The notes beneath the pieces were generated by a model. The model made no database searches and was not told the DNA's origin. It saw only the letters and a list, made by a program, of their open reading frames with translations. The translations under genes were made by a program, and so were the position numbers. This document shows, piece by piece, positions 44,720 to 57,878 of a stretch of DNA of 64,000 bases (its first letter is position 1; each line of letters starts with the position of its first letter). The stretch is from Hofstenia miamia (lineage: Eukaryota; Xenacoelomorpha; Acoela): positions 10,117-74,116 of the forward strand of contig SCFE01000010.1 in the NCBI GenBank assembly GCA_004352715.1, read 5' to 3'.

Positions 44720-46130
44720 TTTAATTAAGAAGGCGGCCAGTTAGATCCCATGAATTATGAACCAATTAGCATAACACACACTCTCAAAAATAGTCGAAAA
44801 CTTGTCCACAAATTTACAAGTTTATTAATGATCATCAAACTACCAAATAATCAATTTGGGTTTCGACCTAAATTCATAAATCTGATGCGATTTTATCAAT
44901 CACAGAAAAGATTAAATTAAATTTAAATCAAAATTTGTTTACTGCGATAGCTTTACTTGATTTAACTAAAGCATTTAACTCAAAGAATTTCGATATTTAT
45001 TAATATTATCATAATTATTATTATTTTATATTAAGCGTTGCTGTGCACATTTTACGATATTCCTTATAAAATAGAGCTAACAACATTTTTACAACTTTTT
45101 GTATAATTTTTTAAGAAAATTTATTGAGATTCGTTTATGCTTAATTTGTAAAATTGGAAGATTTGCGAAAAATAATCATGATGAGGATCAGTTGTTTGTC
45201 ACGAAAATTATTTTCGATTTCTGAAATTACTATTTTCATTCGTCCATTAGTTTGGTTGTGCAATAATTAAGTCTACCAATTTTAATTATTTTAATGAGCA
45301 TTGCCTTAGATTACAAAGAACAAAAAGCATTATTCTCTTTAATTTAATCAAGAACTTCCAAGAAGACAGACAACAGCGTGTAACACTAAACAGTAAAAAA
45401 TAAAGCTATGATACGACTAACCGTCGGGTGCCCCAAGGTACTGTCCTTGGCTGTATTTTATTTGCAATTTATGTAAATGATAGAATTAAACATGTTAAAC
45501 ACAGCGACATTCCTATGCCGAAGACACATACCTTATATGTACCGCAAAAAAACGCTTTTGATCCTACAAAAAACATCTAAACAGATGTAGAAAAATTAAA
45601 CAATTATATTACAAATAATCAACTGAAACTAAATATTGAACTCAATTTTATAATTTTTTCACCGATGGCACCAAGAAATCTAACAAGTGATGTCGAACTA
45701 AAGATAAATAATGAGTAAAAAAAAACAAAGTGAATCAGTCAGCTATTTAGAAGTTGAGATAGATAATGAATTAAAATTTGGAAAATTTCTAATGAATATG
45801 ATTCAAAAAAATGACTGTAGGCATTATATATGTTTGTCACTTACGCAATGTAATGTCAAGCAATTATCATAAACAACTGATACATGATATTATCTCCGTT
45901 CTTCCAAATTCATCTGCATATGCTATCTATCTTATTTAAATTCAAATCTCTACAAACATCTCTCCTTTTCCTTACTGACCATATAAAAATTAAATGAGCT
46001 ATCGCAAAAAATTCTTAATGGCTTTCATCACATATCAATAAAATTGCCGAATGATTTAGAATATGAAACGCGAATAGAAAAAACAATAAGCAGTTAAGAA
46101 AAAAATTGAAAAAATTTCCTCTAATAAAAC
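44720..46130 (+). pseudogene. LINE (non-LTR) reverse transcriptase, interrupted
   Basis: Plus-strand pieces in order: MNYEPISITHTLSKIVEKLV, NNQFGFRPKF, TAIALLDLTKAFNS (first Asp block, about 44945-44985). A foreign stretch of about 330 bp follows (about 45000-45325). Then LIKNFQEDRQQRVTL, VPQGTVLGCILFAIYVNDR, a damaged YADD region, NNYITNNQLKLNIE, YLEVEIDNELKF, and a C-terminal QLRKKLKKF. The domain order is that of CR1/L2/jockey-type LINEs; the clade is uncertain. Stops and frame changes throughout. No ORF1 or endonuclease seen, so it is 5'-truncated. Confidence 0.8.
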
Positions 46131-46904
46131 AGTATACATTAGGGGACGGTAATACACTTCTTGCATTCGCAACATATATCCCACATTGAGCACTTACACA
46201 AACATTCAAGCAAACATTGATTATATTATTATATTGTACATGTACATAATAATTTCTAGTTAATTATTTGTTTATGTTTTATTTTTTGTCATGTCTTAAT
46301 TTGTAGATGTTGTGTGTACATATATTGCGCAATAAGTTTGCTTTGACTCTTATATAGAAATTTAATAATTCGCTAAAATCATTGTTTGGAATGATTTGAT
46401 CTGCGATCACTAGATTTAATCAGACATATCATTGCTAAGTTCTACTTAGAAATAGAAAGAACAATGAATCACAACAATTAGAAATGAAAGTTATTAAATT
46501 ACATATTGCTCTTTAAGGACAATAACATCGTAAATGCAAAAGTTTTCACGATTTTGCTCCCGTAAGGTATAGTATTTAATAATTATTTTAATCTAGTCAG
46601 AAAAGTATAATCCATTATATATATATATATATATATATATAGGCATAAATTTCTGTAAGAACAAATGTATTGAAAATCTGAAGAAATACAAATAGTGCAG
46701 AAAAAACCCATGTATCGGATAGTTGTAAACGCGATCTAAGTTTATATTTCAAAAGTTCTTTCAAAGAAATAAAAACATCCTCTTAAAAATGGACATATAT
46801 GAATATGTCTTTGAAACCTCATTTTACTGACGATCTACTTGATGTGAAAGAAAGTTTTATTTAGAATGAGCTAAAAATATCAAAATTATTTAACCTTAAC
46901 AGCC
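46131..46904. other. Non-coding with (AT)n at 46616-46641
   Basis: Probable LINE 3' tail at first, then plain AT-rich sequence. No gene seen. Confidence 0.4.
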
Positions 46905-47240
46905 TAGTGTCATTTTTAAAGGACAAACAGTTTTTCCACATTTACAAAGAATTTACTCCAAGCCTATTATCAAATTAGAAAATCTTGGGGTATATATAGC
47001 TCTATTGGGGACATACTTTAATGTAATGTCAAAAATTTCTATGAAAGCGTATTGCTGTGGAAGAGATTGTTGAATAAATTAACAAGTTTTCTTTGAAAAT
47101 TTCGAATTTTTGAAAAAGGTTTAAATTCTCTCCATAACTAGTGTTAATGTGTTTAGAAGGTTTTGAGCTTCTGGAGGCAACAAAGAACTTTGACTGTTTC
47201 TTAATATGGGCAAAGATATTCCAAACCCATTGAGGTGTGT
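46905..47240 (-). repeat. Dispersed repeat, copy 1 (coding-like on the minus strand)
   Basis: Aligns in the same orientation with 59528-59850, sharing AAAGCGTATTGCTGTGG, GAAAATTTCGAAT-TTTGAAAAA and TGTTTCTTAATATG-GCAAAGATAT. The minus-strand translation is partly open and conserved between copies, for example IFAHIKKQSKFF versus IFAHIKKHSKFF, then NLNLFQKFEIFK versus NLYIFQIFEIFK. It is probably a fragment of a transposon protein; family not recognised. Confidence 0.6.
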
Positions 47241-48250
47241 CGTGCGCAAAATCAGTGGTTGCGGAGGCTCTCCTCTATCATGTGGTGCTTTTAACTTGAA
47301 TAGTTTTTGAGCTATAAATGTTTAAACAATATTTTATAGGATCATTAAAATTTTTTAATAGTCCCTTGGCAGTTGAAGGTTAATGAAAATTTCATAAAAT
47401 TTGGAAAATTCGATGGAATGTAATATGTCACAACCGAATTTGAAGTTCAATACAAACTCATTTACTTTTAGATGTACTTCCTTACATGAATTTCTAAACG
47501 GATTTTGGGGCATGTCATGCCCCTGTAACATTGAATGCGCTATTGTTCAAAGAATATTTATGTCAATGACAAGAAATTTTGTGACTTCTAATTGTATTTT
47601 ATAAGCAGTTTCTTAAATATTTTTTCACTCATCAGCTTTTGTTTTCAAGATGATTACACAACATGTAAAAAGTTTCTTCTCTGCTCTGTAATATTTGTTT
47701 TTCTTCCTTTAATGTTTATATTTCTGTTATTCAGTTTTAAACAAAGTCATTTTATTATTATTATTATTACTATTATTATTATTATTTTTAGTATTATTAT
47801 ATAATGAACTAACATGTGGAGTAGATGTGATGGACAAAATAACATGAGGTCTATCATAAAAAAAAGTGTCGCCGTTGGCCTTATTCCATTAATAGCAACT
47901 TGATTGGTATTACTTGTAGTAATGGTGCTATATTTTTCCAGCAAAATAATGATGAAAAGAAAAATAGATACAAATTTTTAAAAAATGTTGGATATCAACT
48001 GGTCCAACAAATTTTAGAAAGGAATAATTCAAATCTAAGCCAATCTACACAGTGTTGAATCCAGATCAAATTTTTCTGATATATCAGTTCAAAATAGAAT
48101 TTCAAAAAGTTTGTCCGTCTAAACGATAGAAAAAATTTCTATGTATGCAGTAAATGTAATTTGTAATTTGTAATAATCACCGAGCTTCAATTTGGTGTGA
48201 ATTCTCAATTATACTAAAAAAAAATTTGTGAAATTTTTAAGTGTATATTC

Positions 48251-48285
<35 letters not shown>

Positions 48286-48619
48286 CTTGAAACATTGTAA
48301 TTAATTAATTAATTAAACAACCAAATAATAATGTTACTTCAATGAAAAATTATGTTAAATGCTATTATTTTTGAACAGCAGTCTTTTATTGGTGTTTCAT
48401 ACATCAATGACAGATAACGCAATAATCATTTCGTCGCAGACCAACCGTTAAGTGTTCAAGAAACTAACGTAACTTCTAAGAGCAATAACTTTATGCGACT
48501 TATTTAATGAATTCATTAAATATAGCAAATATTCTGATCAACTAAATGTTTTAACAACATTTCCTCAAATTATAGATCTACATCAATTTTAACTGTAATT
48601 AATATTACACAATCAGATT
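47241..48619. other. Non-coding with simple repeats
   Basis: (ATT)n-like run at about 47751-47800 and (AT)n at 48250-48285. Short ORFs here match nothing known to me. Confidence 0.45.
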
Positions 48620-49770
48620 CATTGTTAGTTTAAAAAATACAATTTACTTAATTAAAATCAATTTGGGGCTAAAAAACTTTTTTCAACTATGAATGCTCTT
48701 TTGGATACAAGAGAAGATTGGAAACAACTTATAGATTGATCACGGAATATTGATAAGAAAATTGACAGATACTTAAAATTTTTATCTTAGTTCATCTTCA
48801 GTACTTTCTGATTACTTAAGTATAATACTTCAATTCGTAACAATTATAAAATAATAATCAATTTTTCTAAAAATGAGAAAACGTGTTCCACAAATTTCTG
48901 TTCTGGCAACAGTGTTATTCAATATTTAAAAATGATATTTTAAGTCATATAAAATAGAATGTATGTTATATGCAGATGATGTATACTACAAATAGCATTG
49001 AACTTCAATACAATTTGTATGTCATACATGATTATAATATTAAAAATATCATTTCTCTAAACATTGAAGAAACAGTATTTAGGCAAATGAATAAATTTAG
49101 AAGAACAAAAATAGAAAAGCTATATATTGATAATAAAGGAATAATGGAGCAATCAAAAATAAAATATTTGGGAGCGTTAATAGACAATCAACTAAAATTC
49201 GAAGATCAGGTAATTTCATTAATTCAAAAAATGGCCACCAATATGAAATTGAATAAAAAATATCGGATTCCTTGTCAGGACATTGGATAACAAATTTGGA
49301 TAAATCCCTAGTTGTACATAAATATACCTATTCTTGTAACTTAGTAACAAACCTATTGAAAAATTCGAAAAAAAGCTAGGGACGATTTTCAATAGTAGTA
49401 ACAATACCATTAAAAAGCCAAGTGACAAAAGATTATATGTTATTACATCCAGATGAAATCATACAACAGAATATCTTAGAAATATTTTATAAATTAACAG
49501 ATAGCACCTCCTTAAAATACTATAATAGACGTGGTACATATCAATTTAAAAAATGCAAATTAAAATTATGACAATCACATTTCTGAATACTTCAGTAAAA
49601 TTAGAAAATAATTGGGATTAGAAAAATAGATCAGAAAATAAACTCCAATTGTTTAAAAAGAAAGTAATTGACCACTTCAAAACTAGTTCATCAGGGACTT
49701 ATGTTGCCAGTCAAAGCATTGATTCGTTAGTCACAAGTACCTAGGTATATCGTCTTCTCTTATCAATTAT
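48620..49770 (+). pseudogene. LINE reverse transcriptase, second fragment
   Basis: Plus-strand pieces: NQFGAKK with STMNALLDTREDWKQLID, then VPQISVLATVLFNI, CMLYADDVYY (the YADD box at about 48960-48990), and after frame changes SKIKYLGALIDNQLKFEDQV. The longest open piece is 48970-49290. Same general type and orientation as the LINE at 44720-46130 but diverged. Inactive. Confidence 0.75.
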
Positions 49771-50134
49771 AAATTGATCACAAGAATTTAACTAAAATGA
49801 CTTACTGCTGTAACCAAGAACTATCGCTATTTTCAAACTGCAACAAAGAAAAGAATAATAAACAGTTAGTACTTAATAGTGATTATTTGTACACTTTATT
49901 GCTGAAACTACAAACATTAGTAAATAAATAAATAAAATAATTGTAAGCCGTTAACTTTAGCGCATCTCTATTTGATGATTTTAAGTGGGAATTTCTGAAG
50001 AAATCTTCAGAATTCCTTGTTTCTAATCTAGATTTCAGACAACATGTGTCATGTGGCAGTCTTCATTAATAATTGTATATCTACCAGTTGAAACACTCAA
50101 AAAACATTTTAAGATAACAATATTTCTTCAAAAC

Positions 50135-51055
50135 TAAAAAATATTATTAGGATTGGACGAATCTAACCTTTTTGCATTAATCAATTCGAAACGAGTGTTT
50201 TTTATGGCCAAAGATTCCATTGAAGACGAATATGTTAAAGAACTTATTACCTACGACAACTCCTAATGTGCGGATTGGGCAAAAATTCAAAATGGGGACC
50301 ACATTTTAGAAAAAGCTGAATATCTCTGCAGCGAATGATGTCTAGAATAAAAATCTTAATGTTTATACCTAGCTTTTTGGGGTCAACAAAGAGCCTGAAG
50401 ACAGACATGTTTGAGGGTATCAGCGCCGTAATTTTAATTCAAAATTTAGTGCATAAACGTAAAATACCTTTCATAATTTAAATCATTGTAATTCATAATT
50501 ATAGATAAAATACATTGTCATTGTAATGCCCGGTGCCCGCCCTCTCTTCTGTCCGGCGGCCACGGGAATGCCCGCAAAACTCTAGTAACATTGTTCGAAT
50601 AAATATTCACAAAAATTTTCATTTTAATTGTATTATATGGCTGTTGACTTAATAATAATAGTGTTTCGTATTATTTTAAGGAAATTATTTTGTTCCTTTG
50701 TTTTCAAAGATGTTCAAAATCTTTATTTCTTTGCTTAAAATGCAAGCATCTGAATTTGAATGCTGTCCTAATGAGAAATTTCATAATTTCATGTAGTTTT
50801 ACACTTATTCAACCTGAAATATGGCAGCCATCTTAGAAAGTGGGTGTTGAAATGCCCTGAGACCCTCAAACATGTTTTCAGGCTCTTTTTAACCTCAAAA
50901 ACCTAGGTATAGACGCAAAGAATTTTATTCTATATAATTTTTGCACAGTCCAGACAACAGGAGTCGTCGTAGGGGAAATTTAGCCATGAAAACCCTCGTT
51001 TCAAGATTTACACAAGATTCACCCAACTTTAATATTAAAAAATATGTAGTAGCAT
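50135..51055. mobile_element. Long-terminal-inverted-repeat (foldback) element
   Basis: The left 250 bp and the right 210 bp are inverted copies with decay: GAAACGAGTG... against GAAACGAGGG..., CCTACGACAACTCC against CCTACGACGACTCC, TATACCTAGCTTTTTGGGGT against TATACCTAGGTTTTTGAGGT, and AGAGCCTGAAGACAGACATG against AGAGCCTGAAAACATG. The exact outer ends are uncertain and no target duplication was read. The centre includes a GC-rich patch (50526-50585). No coding capacity; MITE-like. Confidence 0.75.
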
Positions 51056-51604
51056 TTTTCATTTTTACTATGTCTATGTTTGAGACAGCAATTGCAAATA
51101 CAAACTATTAGTCATTAATCAACTGTTGCTTCCAAGATCTATGTATGGACAAGGCTAAATCAAGTGTTGCAATGTTTAAGAATATTTTGCGTTCCATAGT
51201 ATTTGTGTCTGTGCTCCTGAAGGTAACTGAACTGTGGAAACGTCATTATGAAGGAATTTACAATCGTATTTCTGAAATTGTTTAATGTTATATTCGAACG
51301 TGCGGCTTATCAGTATTATAATAATGTAAATTAATTCCATGTCCCTGAAAATCTGATCAAATTCGAATTCACTTCTCCCGTTTGATTACACAACAGATAT
51401 GCAATGACGTCAACTGGCGATTTTCAAAAAGTGTTAATGAATTGAACAGAAAAGTTATTCTCTGGAGATCAAAGATCTGTAATTAGTTTCTAATTGAATT
51501 GCCAAGAGCTTTGTTCTCGTTTTTATTATAGATTAATTGGCCTTGACAACACTTATATTTGCATATAATTTTTAGAGACATTTGAAAAAGATATTTTAAT
51601 GATT

Positions 51605-51813
51605 AATTAGGGCCCTGTGAGTCGAGATTCTCTTAGCCGTAGACGGCCTTTCAAAATAAGTTTTGACCTTAACTAATCCTCGGCCGTATGTCTTATTTGG
51701 CCTTACTCGGCCGTTGGCAGTAATGCTTTATCTGTAGTCGACCTCTAGCCGGTCGTTGGCCGTGGTTCTCTGGCCGTTGGTCACGGCTACTGCCGGATAA
51801 TCTAAGAACACTA
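51605..51813. mobile_element. Fragment related to the hAT-type MITE of the P450 intron
   Basis: Ends AAGAACACTA like 6450-6458 and is packed with GGCCGT/GGCCGTTGG-type words as that element is. The opposite end with TAGTGTTCT is not found, so the left end is lost or strongly mutated. Confidence 0.55.
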
Positions 51814-53876
51814 GTCGGACTATTTTGATTCCAGTCGAGTCGGGTCAGTCTTTAAATATCAAGTCGATTCGGATTTCGAATCTCGAACCTTGTCTACGTA
51901 CATCGGCATATAAATATCATTAATGTAAAATAACCATTAAATAATCAACTGTTCTCCAAGCGCGAAAACTTAAATTCTAGTAGTTACATTTGTAACTAGT
52001 TAAAAACGTATAAATAATAATTATTGTATATAGATATAGCATTAAGCAATAAATGCTATTTTATTGAATTAAATATCACTTGAATAAAGCGTAGTTTGTA
52101 ACCAACTTGAAATGGCGATCTTTGTTAATGAAGTTTTAATATAACTTTTACGAAAGATGATAAAATGAGGATTTTTATGCTTACAAAATTCAAAACAATC
52201 CAATTTGCAAGGAAAAGCCAATAACGTCAATCAATTAGCATCTTGAAGTTAATAATGGTCATTTGATAGACAATATGGCTCAACCCATTGTCTATTCAAG
52301 GAGTTCTAAATGTTCTTTTTTGAAAACAGGAAGTGGTCTTTGAAAATTTGTTTCACTTGCATTTTGCTTTTTTTAAATCTTGAATTTTTTGTTTCCTCAG
52401 TTGATTTTTATTAATGATTTCTTCATTGAAATCCCAGCTCCAACATTATTTTATTAACGTAATTCTCAGAAGAACCCTGTACATCATTTTATGTGTGCAC
52501 CATTGCAGGTGTTGATTGCAATTAATAATTGCAAAATTTTGCTAGCAATAACTGAATATCCCATGTAATTATTTCAAATTATTTTATTCGAAGTATATAC
52601 AAATATTTTGAATGTATAGCTTCATGAAATGCTCACTTATACGCATATGAAAGAATATAATTATTAACTGTATAAACTTAGAAACTAACTAAGGAATACA
52701 TATATAATATGTGATTATGCTACAGGTTGACTTAGATTACCTTATAAACACATTGATGTGAACCGCATATTATACTTGTTGACTCATCAAAATGCAAAAT
52801 ATAAAAATTTCAGTTTTTTCTAGGTCATTCAAACACACAATCCAAGTTTCAATTTGGAAGAATGCTGAGAAGGAGTCCAGAAAAATAGTAAAAAGTTTTT
52901 TCAGAAAATTTATGGCAATGAATCATTTTATTGTTAATGGAAATTGGCGCTGTATTTGTTTCTCATATATTTTTGGTTTCCATTGTACAGAACAATAAAA
53001 TTTTCTATTGTTTCGTGTTCTATACATGATAATTGCATTTATGCTTCGCTCTTCAATAAATTTATAATAATTGATGACATACAATTAATGCCAACCAATC
53101 AAATAGATGTTTAAGGTCTTAGTCGAATGCGACCGCAATCATTAAAGCCGTTTTGGCTATAAATTTTTATTGTATATAATGTTCACCACATAAAATTTGT
53201 GGAATATCGGTTATATTTCTTATAAAATTTAAAATTAAGTTTATTATTTTATCACTGGAGAAGTTTCCTATGCAATCAACACGTTTGCTTACGGTTTGAT
53301 CCAAATATTCTTGTTATTCAGATAATGCAAATATTCCACTCCATAAGATAACAAACTGCCATGCTTTGACAAGGTGGAATGAATATTAATAAACAGGATA
53401 TTTATATGTGTTTCCAACTGTATTATGTTGCTTTACAGTTCACCAATTGAGATCAATGGTTAGTACAACAGAAATGCTCATATGGATGGTAGGTGCAATG
53501 CCATGTTGCGATTACATATTTGCTTAATTAAAAACAATATTATTGGGTCAAGTTTAGTTTCAGAAAAAATATGAAATCAAAGAATGCATCTGCATGTTTT
53601 TACACACACAACTTAACATGGAATTACAAATATCAGTAAAAAACTTTAGTCATTTCTAAAATACCTTTAAACGTTTGAAGAGCTTGAAATCAAAGGGTCA
53701 TGAAATTTACTTCCTTGAGAAAGTTTCGGTAACATCAAGAAGGTATTTAATCTCTAAATTATAAAGGTACAATTAAACAACATATTGTCATTCTTTAATA
53801 TTTAACACACATAATTTTGCACATATTCTGCAATCCTATTGCATCTCAAAACAATGCAATCTATGTGTAACTTTAC
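51814..53876. other. Non-coding stretch
   Basis: GTCGG-type words at 51820-51900, otherwise plain AT-rich sequence. Nothing supported; a 68-codon ORF at 52792-52998 has no recognisable features. Confidence 0.45.
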
Positions 53877-53918
53877 CATGGACCTCTGTAAAACTAATTA
53901 GTTTTACAGAGGTCCATG
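53877..53918. repeat. Perfect 42-bp palindrome
   Basis: Arm CATGGACCTCTGTAAAACTAA is followed at once by its exact reverse complement with no spacer. The words CTTTAC and ACTTTAC lie on each side. Confidence 0.95.
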
Positions 53919-54607
53919 ACTTTACAGAATTACCTCAAAATATAAAATAGAATTTCCAATAATTTAAAAGATAGTGTTTTAAATGTACATATATGCTTCA
54001 AAAAAAATTTTTTTGCATTGGACCATTTTTGCTAGAAATTGAGCTTAATGAGTACCAGTCATATTAAAATAGTAATTTATTATAAAATATTTAGAAATTT
54101 GTCAATGAAATTAAAGATCATAAACATTGGATTATTGCAAATTATATTTTTTACTTTTCAACACTGCAGTAATTTACTTTTTGAGATTTTATTGCCTTTG
54201 ATGATGTGACAGATAGCAACGGTATCAAATAGACTAATAAGAGTTAATTTCAAAATATTAATTGTGTAACTAAAATTATTAAACATACCTGAGTTAATAG
54301 AAATGCATTAAACTTATACAAGATACGAAGTTTATTGAAATTACTCTATATATGATAAAGAAAATCAAAATCTTTATACCAATTCTCTGTCGAAATTCCT
54401 GACGAGTTATTCATCAATCGCTCTGGTAATTTGCTTACGTTTTGTTTGAAATTATGTCTTTAGTAATGATTGCAATTTTTTATTTTTCTCTCTCAAAAAT
54501 AACAATCATGTATTTATAGAATTTTATAGTATTAATTAGGTATTTTTTGGTAAAATACTAATGCAATATAATTTAAAGTGCTTCAGAAAGGTTATTTAAC
54601 ACCATAA

Positions 54608-54829
54608 TTATTCAAATTCTAATCTAATACTGTTGATCACATTTGAGCATCTACATTTTAGTGTTATCTTACTTCCGCTTGACATTAATTCAATATTGCG
54701 CTTTACTGGTAACAAGCAGTATTTAAACCAACTTAGGATTTTGTAGTAAATCTGTGATGGTAACCTGAAATATAATTTAGTGCTCGTCATAGAAGAACCA
54801 CCAATATATCCAAAATAAGAAAATAGCAC
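54608..54829 (-). pseudogene. Possible LINE remnant
   Basis: The minus-strand ORF contains ILSWFKYCLLPVKRNIEL, which resembles the WF-SYL-xRxQ-V block of LINE reverse transcriptases. No neighbouring blocks were found, so the match is weak. Confidence 0.3.
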
Positions 54830-55722
54830 AGGATAGATAAGTGTACAATTAGAATAACTAAGTGGCTAAATTTGACCAATTGCATGCTCAAAGTGGCAAA
54901 TGTAATTGAAATTTAATTGGAAAACAAGCTCATTTCATATTTCCGATGCTTAAATTTCAATTATTTCAGTTTTCACAAGCTTTCTTTATGCTCTCACTCT
55001 GTGCCGTTCAGTGCAGTGCGTTCTCGTGCTTGTGCTGTTCCCATGTCAATTTGCACAGAAAATTTCCTGACTAAGTCTACATTTAAAATATATTTGTTAT
55101 TTTGATTTTCTAAATCTATTAATTTGCAATTTAAGATCATTGAACGTTTTGTTTCTTGAACAAGTTGTTTAAAAACGTTTCATTCATATATGCTTTGCTG
55201 TGCACTGCCGTGCTCTTGCCCCACTGCGTCCTTTCGTGCCATACTTGTCCCGAAATATCCAGGTACGGTTCTAATACTGCTAAAATCTACAAGATACGCA
55301 GTCAACCCCTCTTTCTAATATTCAAAAAATTTGAATAATATTTATTGTTATTAAATAAGAGAAAAGGGCGCACATGTAAATTTATGTATTACATTAAAAA
55401 TAATTATATTTTACACACTGCGTATTTCTACTATGAGAAATTCTTAAAGACCCGTTGCAATACCGCCGACGTTGTTCCACAAATTTTGTTTGAATCCTCT
55501 CCTTCAATTTCTCTATTATTGTTTAGTCAGTTTGAAGAACTAGATTTTTAAAAATACTCTAAAGAGTGATCACATGAGCTGAGATCTTGCTTAAGAAAAT
55601 CGATCATAGCGTTTTCGAATCTCTGTGTGTGGTTGGCGCACCATCCGCTGGAAATGTGAAAATGTATTAGCAGAAAAACGTTTGGAAATATACAAGATTA
55701 GGTAGTCCATTTACAAAAACGC

Positions 55723-56742
55723 AAATAGTTTAGAATAGTTGTTGCTCCAAAGGGTTTTAAGACTCCTGATGGTCAAAGTATTAGTTATTAGGAAAATTTG
55801 AATGTTTCTTAAAATATCTCAGTACTTTTCTAGAAAAATTTTTAATACATACAAGGACGTGAGGCATAGCAATAATTTTTTCACACATTTTTTTATTGAG
55901 ATTACATTCAACAATTTATGTCTAATCGCGAAGAACATTATTCGGGAATACATGGACAGTTTAGTGTTAGAACGAATATTAATCTCCTATTTTAGTACCT
56001 GTTTATCAATTGAAAGTGGATGGGAATTTAAGAATATCAACATAGGCATTTGCATTTTTGTGAATTGACTTAGGGCTGAATTTAAAACAAAAAAATCATA
56101 TCCCTACTATCAATGACGTATTTAAGAGGGACTATGGGACTGCAGTCTCCCATGAGGAAGCGGAAGTAGAATGCAGCTATGAGGTTAGTTTGTGCAATCT
56201 TACAAAAACAGATTGGAAAATTTAACCAAAAGAATTTCAAATTATTATCAAGTTTTTTAATTTCTTCTGCACAAAGTTTCTACAGGTTTGGCAATTATTA
56301 ACCAAATATATTGGAAATCAGCACATGGTGAAGATATTGCCATGAGTTTGGATATTTTTCAAATAGCGTGTCTTAAACAATCCAATTTTTCAATGAAACT
56401 GATACGTTGTATGAAGTATACTGGATCAATTGAAAAATTTGATGTACTATAATGAAAGCAAGTTTCAGATATAACGGGATCAAGATTCAATCCTGCTACA
56501 CTCCATCAGCAATTGAGCATCCTCCAATCACTATAGTGTTTGCTGCATAATTGTTGTTATTCTTCTGGATGATATCCTATTATTCTAAATGCTCAAAACT
56601 GTGAGAATGTGCAGAAGACATCATAGATAATGATTCTATCACTATCTGTAACACAATGTAGTTAGAAGTGCTCATATAAAGAATGGTAGTTTTCCTTCCT
56701 ACTATTAAGCTAGCAAGGGATTTTTACTTTGTATTACTTCAG
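55723..56742. repeat. 1020-bp direct repeat, copy 1
   Basis: Same sequence as 56744-57763 with no difference seen; the two are separated by a single N. The same 88-codon ORF occurs in both and is not recognised. Most likely an unmerged contig overlap rather than real DNA. Confidence 0.92.
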
Positions 56743-56743
56743 N
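56743..56743. other. Single N at a contig join
   Basis: One undetermined base exactly at the border of the two 1020-bp copies. Confidence 0.95.
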
Positions 56744-57763
56744 AAATAGTTTAGAATAGTTGTTGCTCCAAAGGGTTTTAAGACTCCTGATGGTCAAAGT
56801 ATTAGTTATTAGGAAAATTTGAATGTTTCTTAAAATATCTCAGTACTTTTCTAGAAAAATTTTTAATACATACAAGGACGTGAGGCATAGCAATAATTTT
56901 TTCACACATTTTTTTATTGAGATTACATTCAACAATTTATGTCTAATCGCGAAGAACATTATTCGGGAATACATGGACAGTTTAGTGTTAGAACGAATAT
57001 TAATCTCCTATTTTAGTACCTGTTTATCAATTGAAAGTGGATGGGAATTTAAGAATATCAACATAGGCATTTGCATTTTTGTGAATTGACTTAGGGCTGA
57101 ATTTAAAACAAAAAAATCATATCCCTACTATCAATGACGTATTTAAGAGGGACTATGGGACTGCAGTCTCCCATGAGGAAGCGGAAGTAGAATGCAGCTA
57201 TGAGGTTAGTTTGTGCAATCTTACAAAAACAGATTGGAAAATTTAACCAAAAGAATTTCAAATTATTATCAAGTTTTTTAATTTCTTCTGCACAAAGTTT
57301 CTACAGGTTTGGCAATTATTAACCAAATATATTGGAAATCAGCACATGGTGAAGATATTGCCATGAGTTTGGATATTTTTCAAATAGCGTGTCTTAAACA
57401 ATCCAATTTTTCAATGAAACTGATACGTTGTATGAAGTATACTGGATCAATTGAAAAATTTGATGTACTATAATGAAAGCAAGTTTCAGATATAACGGGA
57501 TCAAGATTCAATCCTGCTACACTCCATCAGCAATTGAGCATCCTCCAATCACTATAGTGTTTGCTGCATAATTGTTGTTATTCTTCTGGATGATATCCTA
57601 TTATTCTAAATGCTCAAAACTGTGAGAATGTGCAGAAGACATCATAGATAATGATTCTATCACTATCTGTAACACAATGTAGTTAGAAGTGCTCATATAA
57701 AGAATGGTAGTTTTCCTTCCTACTATTAAGCTAGCAAGGGATTTTTACTTTGTATTACTTCAG
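56744..57763. repeat. 1020-bp direct repeat, copy 2
   Basis: See the first copy; this one continues into ordinary sequence at 57764. Confidence 0.92.
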
Positions 57764-57878
57764 AAATAAAAATTATTTCAGTAAGTCAGTTGTATGGCTT
57801 CAAGTGTTTTGGATATATTGGTAGAGAATATTGCACTAATGATGCCTATCCTGAATATTTGAATATATGTAATAGGAG

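Noticed and set aside
55802-57089. Two identical 88-codon ORFs as a duplicated gene
   Set aside because: They sit in the 1020-bp repeat that looks like an assembly artefact, and the protein is not recognisable.
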